DNA of 64,000 nucleotides from Lysobacterales bacterium. Its GTDB lineage: Bacteria; Pseudomonadota; Gammaproteobacteria; Xanthomonadales; SZUA-5. Positions 1 through 6,441 of this stretch are shown here, piece after piece (positions within the stretch are counted from its first letter, which is position 1; the number at the start of each line of letters is the position of its first letter). The DNA is taken from NCBI GenBank assembly GCA_022841325.1, contig JALHRS010000027.1:1-64000 (forward strand), written 5' to 3'. A program made the position numbers and the translations under genes. The notes beneath the pieces are model-generated. The model worked only from the letters and a program-made list of their open reading frames with translations, was not told the origin of the DNA and ran no database searches.

Positions 1-45
1 CGTGATGTTGAAAGTGGTAGCGTTTGCAGCGAGGGTCGTGGACAT
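1..45 (-). CDS. 5' end of an unidentified protein (partial)
   Basis: The first 15 codons of a minus-strand gene are visible, reading MSTTLAANATTFNIT, and the rest lies beyond the left edge. The ATG at 45 is preceded on the minus strand by GAAGGAG about 8 bases upstream, a strong ribosome binding site, which is the main reason for believing the start. It is divergent from the Nudix-type regulator at 310. The residues seen do not identify a family. Confidence 0.55.
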   Translation of the reverse strand, partial: MSTTLAANATTFNIT

Positions 46-116
46 CAGCGTAGCTCCTTCAGGTTTAGGCACCGCAGAGGATCTCGCGTCCACGGCCCTC
101 ATGGCATCTACTTCAG

Positions 117-278
117 CGCTGCGCTCGCAATGACGAGGCATTTGTAGGTCCAGACTTGTCTGGACGCTCTTTGCAGAGTGCTGGAGAAGCGTCCAGACAA
201 GTCTGGACCTACAGGAGCCGAAGGGCCGTAGCCTTTTCCCCGTGCCCCGTGCCCCGTGCCCCGTGCCCCGTGCCCCGT
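117..278. repeat. Intergenic repeat island: partial CGCAATGACG element, double palindrome, CCGTGCC array
   Basis: The 264-base gap before the regulator holds three modules in order. A fragment of the dispersed CGCAATGACG repeat lies at 117-136. At 144-212 there are two 25-base arms that are exact reverse complements (144-168 and 188-212), and each arm contains the inner palindrome GTCCAGAC-TT/AA-GTCTGGAC. At 239-278 there is a tandem array of the heptamer CCGTGCC. The same modules recur in this order elsewhere in the window. Confidence 0.9.
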
Positions 279-296
279 CTCCTCCCGCCCTCAGGC

Positions 297-302
297 TAGT
301 AT
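297..302 (+). promoter_or_regulatory. Putative extended -10 box for the Nudix-type regulator
   Basis: AGGCTAGTAT ends 7 bases before the ATG at 310. Similar AGGCTAGANT boxes sit just upstream of the genes at 1546, 26159 and 38275. Transcription starting the usual 6-8 bases downstream would begin at or next to the ATG, giving an almost leaderless mRNA. No convincing -35 box is seen. Confidence 0.4.
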
Positions 303-309
303 CCAAGGC

Positions 310-1233
310 ATGCCCCGACATGCCTTGATCAGCCTGGATGCCGTCATTGTGGCCGTTACCGACGGCACGCCGCGCGTGTTGGTGGTCACCGATGCCGGTG
401 TCGACGTGCTGCCCTCGGGGCCGCTGGATCTGGACGCCCATCCCACGCTGGAGCGCGGCATGCGCGCCTGGGTGGCGCAGCAGACCGGTCTGGCGCTGGG
501 CTATGTCGAGCAGCTCTACACCTTTGGTGATCGCTTCCGTGATCCGCGCGAGGCCTCCGGCGGCCCGCGCGTGATCTCCGCCGCCTATCTGGCACTGGTG
601 CGCGAGGGCCGGCTGGCGTCGGGTTTCGAAGCGGCCTGGGCCGACTGGTACGGTTTCCTGCCCTGGGAAGACTGGCGTCAGGGACGTCCGACCCTCATCG
701 ATCAGCGTCTGCTGCCCTTGCTGGCCGCATGGACCGAAGCGCATCCCGAGCATCAGGAGCGGGCGCGGCAGTGCTTTGGACTGGACGGTCGTCCCTGGGA
801 TCCCGAGCGCGCGCTGGAGCGTTACGAACTGCTGTGGGAGGCTGGTGCGGTGCCAGAGGCGGCGCGCACCGCGCGCAGGAACACGCCGCTGGCGCCAGGC
901 CGGGCCATGGGCCGCGATCATCGGCGCATCCTCGCGACCGCCCTGGGACGGCTGCGCGGCAAGCTCAAGTATCGGCCGCTGGTGTTCGAACTGCTGCCGC
1001 AACGCTTCTCGCTGGGTCAGTTGCAACGGGTGGTCGAGGCTCTGGCCGGTCAACCGCTGCATACCCAGAATTTCCGTCGCCTGGTGGCCAACGCCGGCCT
1101 GGTCGAGCCTACCGGTCAGCTCACCCATGGCACTGGCGGACGCCCGGCAGAACTGTTCCGGTTCCGTCGCGAAGTGTTGCAGGAGCGCCCGGCGCCAGGT
1201 GTGGGGCTGCCCAAGGCCGTTCGCGAAGCATGA
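310..1233 (+). CDS. NrtR-like Nudix-domain transcriptional regulator
   Basis: A 307-residue protein with the two-domain plan of NrtR regulators. The N-terminal half is a Nudix fold (SLDAVIVAV, then PRVLVVTDAG, and SAAYLALV near residue 100). The C-terminal ~90 residues form a winged helix (FSLGQLQRVVEAL, then FRRLV). The Nudix box is degenerate: the expected REXXEE core reads MRAWVAQQTG, so hydrolysis is unlikely and ligand sensing more likely. Characterised NrtR proteins bind ADP-ribose-type metabolites and repress NAD-related genes; the target here is unknown. A longer reading from 256 would encode the CCGTGCC repeat, so the ATG at 310 is preferred. Confidence 0.8.
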   Translation: MPRHALISLDAVIVAVTDGTPRVLVVTDAGVDVLPSGPLDLDAHPTLERGMRAWVAQQTGLALGYVEQLYTFGDRFRDPREASGGPRVISAAYLALVREGRLASGFEAAWADWYGFLPWEDWRQGRPTLIDQRLLPLLAAWTEAHPEHQERARQCFGLDGRPWDPERALERYELLWEAGAVPEAARTARRNTPLAPGRAMGRDHRRILATALGRLRGKLKYRPLVFELLPQRFSLGQLQRVVEALAGQPLHTQNFRRLVANAGLVEPTGQLTHGTGGRPAELFRFRREVLQERPAPGVGLPKAVREA

Positions 1234-1360
1234 ACGAACGGGGCTCACGCGCTCCGGAATCGAGCTCGGCAGGCTGCCAGCCCCGATGTTTCATGCGGCC
1301 GCAAGGAAATTTCCGTTAATGACGGCTGGGACGAAGAGTATTCGATCTGCTGTCGCGTGG

Positions 1361-1520
1361 CAGAACTTCTGCCGCCATTTCCTCACTCACGCGGCGCTCG
1401 CTGGGTCCTTGCGCCGCGCTCTGCGTTGCTCGTTGTCGGAATGGAATGACCATTTCTCCGACTCGCGCCTTGATCGCGGCGCAAATCCCGGCGCGATCAT
1501 CCGCGTGCCCTGATGAAGCA
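1361..1520. repeat. Possible degenerate relative of the 165-bp inverted-repeat element
   Basis: The 312-base gap between the regulator and the next gene contains a stretch sharing the core pattern of the element at 23449-23613: TGCGTTGCTCG, then CCAT, then TTCTCC and CTCGCGCCTTG in the same order. Clear terminal repeats are missing. The rest of the gap shows no gene. Confidence 0.3.
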
Positions 1521-1527
1521 TCCGGGC

Positions 1528-1533
1528 TAGACT
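1528..1533 (+). promoter_or_regulatory. Putative -10 box TAGACT
   Basis: GGGCTAGACT ends 12 bases before the ATG at 1546, the same type of box as at 297 and 26147. It supports the ATG at 1546 and a very short leader. Confidence 0.35.
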
Positions 1534-1545
1534 CCTGCGCTTTGA

Positions 1546-2073
1546 ATGCGGATCAAACCGATGCGACGTGTGCTGATTGCCCTGATGTTGTGCTGCATCG
1601 CCTCGCTGGCGCAGGCCCAGAGCCAGAGTTTCTCCTCGCTGGAGGAGCGCATGACAGCCAAGGATTTTCGTGAAGCCGGCCTCGACAAGCTCAGCGACGC
1701 TGAACTCGCGGCCCTGAATGCCTGGATCGAGCGCAATGTGCGTCTGGCCGACCCGGCAGTGGCCGCAGCGGTGGCCAGTGGCCAGCTGCCCGCAGCGGGA
1801 TCCGCGGCACCGGCTGCAGCCCAGGACCGGGTCGGGTTCGAGAACGAGCGCCGGGAGGAATTCACCAGCAGCATTGCCGGCACCTTCAAGGGCTGGTTCG
1901 GCAAGACTGTTTTCGAGCTCGAAAACGGCCAGGTCTGGCAGCAGGTGGAAGACGATCGCTATCCGATGACGGTCGAGAATCCCTCGGTCCGGATCACTCC
2001 GGGTGCCTTTGGCTCCTGGCGGCTGAAGGTCGAGGGGATCAATCGGACCACGCTGATCAAGCGCATTCGTTGA
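1546..2073 (+). CDS. Small exported protein of unknown function
   Basis: 175 residues. It starts with a signal peptide: basic MRIKPMRR, a hydrophobic run, and AQAQ as the likely signal peptidase I site near residue 24. The mature part is rich in Ala and Glu, with a helical segment (LSDAELAALNAWIERNV) followed by a C-terminal half with alternating beta-like segments (VFELENGQVW, VRITPGAFGSW). The ATG at 1561 is an alternative start. It lies 84 bases before purD on the same strand and may be cotranscribed. No family is recognised; a periplasmic location is inferred from the signal. Confidence 0.7.
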   Translation: MRIKPMRRVLIALMLCCIASLAQAQSQSFSSLEERMTAKDFREAGLDKLSDAELAALNAWIERNVRLADPAVAAAVASGQLPAAGSAAPAAAQDRVGFENERREEFTSSIAGTFKGWFGKTVFELENGQVWQQVEDDRYPMTVENPSVRITPGAFGSWRLKVEGINRTTLIKRIR

Positions 2074-2157
2074 GCGAACCCTGAGCCGGGGCGTGGCGGC
2101 TCGCGCCGCGCTGCCGGCTGTGGATCGAATCCTGGCTGAGATGACCGATACAAGCCG

Positions 2158-3438
2158 ATGAAAATTCTGGTAGTGGGTAGCGGTGGCCGCGAACATGCCT
2201 TGGCCTGGCGCATTCGCCAATCACCGCGGGTGCGCGAGATCCTGGTGGCGCCCGGCAACGCCGGAACGGCGCTGGAGCCGGGCATGCGCAACATGCCGGT
2301 GGCGGCCACCGATATTGAAGGTCTTTTGGCGCTGGCACGGCGCGAAGCGGTGGACCTGACCGTCATCGGACCCGAAGGTCCGCTGTCGCTGGGTGTGGTC
2401 GATGCCTTTCAGGCCGCGGGACTGCGCTGTTTCGGCCCCACTCGCGCCGCCGCGCAGCTGGAATCGTCCAAGGCCTTCACCAAGCATTTCCTGGCGCGCC
2501 ATGCCATTCCGACTGCCGCTTATGCGGTGTTCACCGAACTGGATTCGGCCCTGGCCCATGTCCGCGAGCGCGGCGCGCCGATCGTGATCAAGGCCGACGG
2601 CCTGGCGGCTGGCAAGGGCGTGGTCGTGGCGACGACCCTGGAGCAGGCCGAAACGGCGCTCAGGGACATGCTCGACGGCGGCTCGCTGGGTGCGGCCGGC
2701 AGTCGCGTGGTCATCGAGGAATTCCTCGAGGGCGAGGAAGCCAGTTACATCGTCATCGCTGCGGGCGATCAGTATCTGGCGATGGCCACCTCGCAGGACC
2801 ACAAGCGTCGCGATGATGGCGATCAAGGCCCGAACACCGGCGGCATGGGCGCCTATTCACCGGCGCCGGTCGTGACCCACCAGGTAGACGCCCAGATCCG
2901 GCGCACGGTCATCGAACCAACGCTCGCAGCGATGCGCAAGGAGGGCCACCCCTTCACCGGATTCCTCTATGCCGGGCTGATGATCGATCCCAAGGGCGGC
3001 GTCAAGGTGATCGAGTACAACGTGCGTTTTGGCGACCCGGAAACGCAGCCGATCATGCTCAGGCTGAAGAGCGATCTGGTCGATCTGATCGAAGCCGCGC
3101 TGGATCAGCGTCTGGACCAGGTCGATTGTCAGTGGGATCCGCGCCCGGCGATTGGCGTGGTGCTGGCCGCCGAGGGCTATCCGGCCAGTCCGCGCAAGGG
3201 CGATCCGATCCGTGGTCTGTCGGTGACCCAGGTGCAGGGCGTCAAGGTGTTCCATGCCGGCACCCGGCTGGTCGATGGCGAGCCGACCACCGACGGTGGC
3301 CGGGTGCTGACCGTCTGTGCGCTGGGCGAGGATCTGGCCGCAGCCAGACGCTATGCCTATCAGCGCGCCGACAGCATCAGCTGGCCGGGCATGTTCTACC
3401 GCACCGACATCGGCGCGCGGGGCCTGCAGCCGCGGTGA
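2158..3438 (+). CDS. purD: Phosphoribosylamine--glycine ligase (GAR synthetase)
   Basis: 426 residues, the usual length. It catalyses ATP-dependent ligation of glycine to 5-phosphoribosylamine, the second step of de novo purine synthesis, in the cytosol. The N-terminal Rossmann-like part opens with MKILVVGSGGREHALAW. The ATP-grasp region follows (VIKADGLAAGKGVVVA; GGMGAYSPAP near residue 225) with the conserved NVRFGDPETQ, then the C-terminal domain. The ATG is at 2158. Its TGA overlaps a GTG that begins a HIT-like fragment, which suggests a coupled downstream gene was once present. Confidence 0.97.
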   Translation: MKILVVGSGGREHALAWRIRQSPRVREILVAPGNAGTALEPGMRNMPVAATDIEGLLALARREAVDLTVIGPEGPLSLGVVDAFQAAGLRCFGPTRAAAQLESSKAFTKHFLARHAIPTAAYAVFTELDSALAHVRERGAPIVIKADGLAAGKGVVVATTLEQAETALRDMLDGGSLGAAGSRVVIEEFLEGEEASYIVIAAGDQYLAMATSQDHKRRDDGDQGPNTGGMGAYSPAPVVTHQVDAQIRRTVIEPTLAAMRKEGHPFTGFLYAGLMIDPKGGVKVIEYNVRFGDPETQPIMLRLKSDLVDLIEAALDQRLDQVDCQWDPRPAIGVVLAAEGYPASPRKGDPIRGLSVTQVQGVKVFHAGTRLVDGEPTTDGGRVLTVCALGEDLAAARRYAYQRADSISWPGMFYRTDIGARGLQPR

Positions 3439-3547
3439 GCGCAGAAGGCTGCGTGTTCTGCGCCATTGCCGCCGGCCACGCGAACCGGTGAGCGCCGACG
3501 CCGATCTCCGCGAGGACTATGCACGACGCCTGCGCGCGGCACTGTAG
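3435..3547 (+). pseudogene. Possible remnant of a HIT-family gene coupled to purD
   Basis: A GTG at 3435 overlaps the purD TGA in the classic GTGA arrangement and opens a reading frame of 18 codons. It contains CVFCAIAAG, which closely matches the N-terminal Cys motif of HIT hydrolases (CIFCKIAAG type), and then stops at 3491. A second GTG at 3488 in another frame gives VSADADLREDYARRLRAAL and stops at 3547. The pair reads like a gene broken by deletion or frameshift. The identification rests on about ten residues. Confidence 0.4.
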
Positions 3548-3672
3548 GTGCAAGCGCGACTTTGCGCGGCGCATGCACCCTTCGTTGTAGGCTGTGTTTG
3601 AGGGCGTCTGATTCGAATCGACTATCTGGAGTCACCTGCGTCATCCGGTGGTTGCGCAAGGGCGACGAACTG

Positions 3673-3768
3673 GCGTCATTGCGACCCCGGGCTTGATCCG
3701 GGGGAAGCAATCCAGATGCCTTCGCGCGTCCCTGGATTGCTTCGTCGCTGCGCTCCTCGCAATGACGC
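3673..3768. repeat. Dispersed ~95-bp CGCAATGACGC repeat
   Basis: The element begins GCGTCATTGCGACCCCGG and ends CTCGCAATGACGC, with CAATCCAG and CTGGATTG forming inner inverted arms. Close full copies lie at 29922-30020, 31733-31829 and 34830-34950, and half copies at 21385-21415 and 22399-22435. All are in the same orientation. The 395-base gap purD-ribB holds this repeat, the HIT-like remnant and a CTTTTTC array. Confidence 0.9.
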
Positions 3769-3786
3769 CGTTCCCACAACAGCCAG

Positions 3787-3824
3787 CCTTTTCCATTTTC
3801 CTTTTTCCTTTTTCCTTTTTCCCC
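3787..3824. repeat. CTTTTTC heptamer array directly upstream of ribB
   Basis: A pyrimidine-only array with a 7-base period (TTTTTCC units) ends 9 bases before the ribB ATG, leaving only CAAGAG as a possible ribosome binding site. A near-identical array precedes nrdR at 55541-55572. Confidence 0.85.
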
Positions 3825-3833
3825 AAGAGCCCC

Positions 3834-4931
3834 ATGTCCTTCCACAGCATTCCCGAAATCCTGAGCGACATCGCCGCCGGCCGCATGGTGGTGATCCTCG
3901 ATGACGAAGACCGCGAGAACGAGGGCGATCTGATCATGGCCGCCAGCAAGGTGCGGCCCGAGGACATCAACTTCATGGCCCGTCAGGCGCGCGGGCTGAT
4001 CTGCCTGGGGCTGACCCGCGAGCGCTGCAAGCGCCTCGGGATCGGGCCGATGGTGGTCCGCAACACCGCGCGCATGGGCACCAACTTCACGGTGTCGATC
4101 GAGGCCGCTGAAGGCGTGACCACCGGCATTTCAGCCTACGACCGCGCCCACACCATCCGCACCGCGGTGGCACCCGACGCCGTGGCCGATGACATAGTCC
4201 AGCCCGGGCATATCTTCCCGCTGATGGCGCAGCCCGGTGGCGTGCTGGCGCGTGCCGGACACACCGAGGCGGCGGTCGATCTGGCCTGCCTGGCGGGGCT
4301 GGAGCCGGCCGGCGTGCTGGTCGAGATCATGGGCGAAGACGGGCACATGGCGCGGCGTCCGCAACTGGAGGTCTACGCCGCCGAGCACGGACTCAAGATC
4401 GGCACCATCGCCGATCTGATCCGCTATCGACTGGCCACGGAACAGACCATCGAGCGCCTGGCCGAGCAGGCCATCGAGACCGATGCCGGCCCCTTCAAGC
4501 TGCTGGTCTACCGTGATGTGCTGGCCAAGGAACTGCATCACGCCCTGGTCTTCGGCGCGCCCAGCGCCGAGCAGCCGACGCTGGTGCGCGTGCATACCAA
4601 GAACTTCTGGAGCGATGTGCTCGGCATCCATCGCGGCGATTTCGGCTTGCCCCTGCGCCAGGCCATGGCCCAGATTGCGGCAGCCGGCAGCGGCGTGATC
4701 GTGGTGATTGGCGATCGGCCCGACAACGATGCCCAGCTGGCGCGCCTGCACAGCAGTGACGAGAGTGACGATCATGCGGCGCCCTGGCGCATGACCGGCA
4801 TCGGTGCCCAGATCCTGGCTGACCTCGGCCTGCGCCGCCTGCGCGTGCTGGGCACGCCGCGGCGCTATCTCGGTTTGGCCGGATTTGGCCTGGAAGTTGT
4901 GGAATACGTGGGTGTGGCGGCCGGGCACTGA
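3834..4931 (+). CDS. ribB: 3,4-dihydroxy-2-butanone-4-phosphate synthase with a degenerate GTP cyclohydrolase II-like domain
   Basis: 365 residues. Residues 1-~205 are the DHBP synthase: DDEDRENEGDLIMAA holds the Mg/acidic loop, and RAGHTEAAVDL the substrate loop. It converts ribulose 5-phosphate into the four-carbon unit of riboflavin. The C-terminal half aligns with GTP cyclohydrolase II, but the zinc-binding Cys residues are absent: where the family has CLTGDVFGSLRCDCG this protein reads FWSDVLGIHRGDFG. It therefore probably makes only the RibB product, and a separate RibA is expected elsewhere. Starting further upstream would translate the repeat island, so the ATG at 3834 is chosen. No FMN riboswitch is seen upstream. 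Confidence 0.92.
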   Translation: MSFHSIPEILSDIAAGRMVVILDDEDRENEGDLIMAASKVRPEDINFMARQARGLICLGLTRERCKRLGIGPMVVRNTARMGTNFTVSIEAAEGVTTGISAYDRAHTIRTAVAPDAVADDIVQPGHIFPLMAQPGGVLARAGHTEAAVDLACLAGLEPAGVLVEIMGEDGHMARRPQLEVYAAEHGLKIGTIADLIRYRLATEQTIERLAEQAIETDAGPFKLLVYRDVLAKELHHALVFGAPSAEQPTLVRVHTKNFWSDVLGIHRGDFGLPLRQAMAQIAAAGSGVIVVIGDRPDNDAQLARLHSSDESDDHAAPWRMTGIGAQILADLGLRRLRVLGTPRRYLGLAGFGLEVVEYVGVAAGH

Positions 4932-4965
4932 GCGCGGCGGAGTACCTCGATCCAAGCCGCGCCCC

Positions 4966-5069
4966 TGTGGGAGCGGGCTCTGCCCGCGACAGCTGGGCAA
5001 GTTGCATTGGCTATCGCGGCTGAAGCCGCTCCCACCGCGGGTTTGCGGAAGCAGGCTCCGCCCGCGATG
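4966..5069. repeat. REP-like palindromic repeats (GTGGGAGCGGG / CCGCTCCCACC type)
   Basis: The gap after ribB contains GTGGGAGCGGGCTCTGCCCGCGA, then GGCTGAAGCCGCTCCCACC, then GCAGGCTCCGCCCGCGA. These resemble the GTGGGAGCGGGCTTGCCCGCGA REP sequences known from Pseudomonas. They form hairpins just 3' of ribB. Confidence 0.7.
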
Positions 5070-5131
5070 GTCCCGTGGCCCGTCAAAGCCGCTATCTTCA
5101 GACGCATCCGCCCAGCGCAAAGGCCAGATCC

Positions 5132-5548
5132 ATGCTGCCCATTCGAGCTTTCTTCGCCGGTTTCATATCGACTCTGGTCTTCCACCAGGGTGCGCTGTAC
5201 CTGCTGAATCTGCTGACCGGCGCCGGTCGCACGGTCTGGAACATGGCCGCCGTGCCGCCGCTCGGCGTTCCCTCGGTGATCTCGTTGGCCTTCTGGGGTG
5301 GCCTCTGGGGCATCCTGCTGGGCTGGCTGCTGAAATCCCAGCGCGGCATCGGCTACTGGGCCATGGCCATTGTGCTCGGCGCACTGCTGCCCAGCCTGGT
5401 CGCACTGCTGATCGTGTTTCCGCTCAAGGGGTTGCCCTTCGCCGCTGGCGGCGATGTGAACATGTGGATTGCGGCCTTCATCCTCAACGGTGCCTGGGGC
5501 CTGGGTGTCGCGCTGCTGCTGAAGATCCGGGTCGGCATGGCTGGCTGA
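5132..5548 (+). CDS. Small multi-spanning membrane protein, unknown function
   Basis: 138 residues, almost entirely hydrophobic, with about four predicted membrane segments: an N-terminal FFAGFISTLVFHQGALYLL, a glycine-rich FWGGLWGILLGWLL, WAMAIVLGALLPSLVALLIV and a C-terminal segment ending before KIRVGMAG. Gly/Trp-rich helices suggest tight packing. The ATG at 5132 is preferred; a TATCTT box lies at 5093-5098. The next gene starts 5 bases after its stop, so the two are likely cotranscribed. No family is assigned. Confidence 0.75.
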   Translation: MLPIRAFFAGFISTLVFHQGALYLLNLLTGAGRTVWNMAAVPPLGVPSVISLAFWGGLWGILLGWLLKSQRGIGYWAMAIVLGALLPSLVALLIVFPLKGLPFAAGGDVNMWIAAFILNGAWGLGVALLLKIRVGMAG

Positions 5549-5553
5549 GCGCG

Positions 5554-5901
5554 ATGGACGAGTACCCGCTCGACGCCTGGCTGCTGCCGCTGCCCGGGGT
5601 CAGCCGCGAGTTCAAATGGGGCAATGATCTGGTTTATTCGGTGGCCGCGAAGATGTTCGCCGTCACTTGCATCGAAGGCCCCGACATCGGACGGCTGTCC
5701 TTCAAGGTCGAGGACGAGCGTTTCCTCGAATTCACTGATCGCGCCGGTATCGTCCCGGCGCCGTATCTGGCCCGGGCCCGCTGGGTGATGCTGCCGCATC
5801 CGGGTGAATTCGAAGCCGACTGGATCCGCGAGCGACTGCTGATTTCCTACCAGCTGGTGCGGGCGAAGTTGCCGAAGCGGGTGCAGGCGATGGTGGGGTG
5901 A
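5554..5901 (+). CDS. MmcQ/YjbR family protein
   Basis: 115 residues. It has the compact alpha/beta layout of the YjbR/CyaY-like fold: VSREFKWGNDLVYSVAAKMFAV at the N terminus, SFKVEDERFLEFTDRAGIVPAPYLARA in the middle, and a C-terminal helix (RERLLISYQLVRAKLPKR). Members are small cytosolic proteins, sometimes annotated as DNA-binding, with no settled biochemical role. The ATG at 5554 lies 5 bases after the membrane protein, so coexpression is likely. Confidence 0.85.
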   Translation: MDEYPLDAWLLPLPGVSREFKWGNDLVYSVAAKMFAVTCIEGPDIGRLSFKVEDERFLEFTDRAGIVPAPYLARARWVMLPHPGEFEADWIRERLLISYQLVRAKLPKRVQAMVG

Positions 5902-6012
5902 GGGCCTGGTGCGCGTAGCCCGAGATGACCCGCGCAGCGGCTCACCGGGGCTCTATTGGGGCACTGCCCCGGCGCGAAGTTGCGTATCGGCCATGAATCC
6001 CGGCTCGCCGTC

Positions 6013-6097
6013 GTAGGTCATGTTGTCCGCGTCAGCGGACTACGTGACATCGAGTTGCGTCACGTAGCTCGCTTCGCGAGTAACGTGACCTACAACA
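6013..6097. repeat. Dispersed GTAGGTCA...TGACCTAC palindrome
   Basis: GTAGGTCATGTTG at the left and AACGTGACCTAC at the right flank two smaller inverted pairs (CCGCGTCAGCGG and CTCGCTTCGCGAG). A partial relative with CACGTAG and AACGTGACCTAC is at 24701-24737. It is part of the 533-base gene-free stretch 5902-6434, which otherwise holds only the two repeats listed next. Confidence 0.75.
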
Positions 6098-6156
6098 GCA
6101 ATTCAATAACTTACGATATGGGTTCATGGAGCGCCACCTGTTTCGGGTCGCTGTTG

Positions 6157-6264
6157 TGGAGGGCGCCGCGCTGCGGCGCCGCTTTGCGCTGAGCGGAGAT
6201 CAACAGCGGCCGCGCAGGCGCGCGTCCCTCCTCCAAGAGCGGCCGCGCAGGCGCGTCCCTCCTC
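6157..6264. repeat. Dispersed GGGCGCCGCGCTGCGGCGCC repeat
   Basis: The unit starts GGAGGGCGCCGCGCTGCGGCGCCGCTTTGC and ends AGCGGCCGCGCAGGCGCG...TCCCTCC. A second copy is at 21504-21577. Here the last ~40 bases of the unit (AGCGGCCGCGCAGG...) are duplicated in tandem. Confidence 0.8.
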
Positions 6265-6297
6265 AGGGCTGCTTCGGGCCGGCATCGGCGCTTCACC

Positions 6298-6441
6298 GAT
6301 GTCGGAATCCGCCTGACCGGCGGTGGTGCAGGGATGGTGGCTTGGGGTGGGCGGGTTCCGATCTACGCCGATGTCGGAATCCGCCTGACCGGCGGTGGTG
6401 CAGGGATGCTGGCTTGCGGCAGGCGGGTTCCGACCTACGTT
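6298..6441. repeat. 72-bp direct tandem duplication
   Basis: Two copies of a 72-base unit beginning GATGTCGGAATCCGCCTGAC lie at 6298-6369 and 6370-6441, differing at a handful of positions. The second copy runs into the 3' end of the minus-strand permease gene (stop at 6435-6437). Confidence 0.9.

Noticed and set aside
3439-3833. FMN riboswitch before ribB
   Set aside because: The conserved FMN aptamer pieces are not present. The leader consists of the HIT-like remnant, a dispersed repeat and a pyrimidine array.
3648-3833. N-terminal extension of RibB
   Set aside because: The frame is open, but it encodes the dispersed repeat and the CTTTTTC array. RibB homologues start near MSFHSIPEIL.
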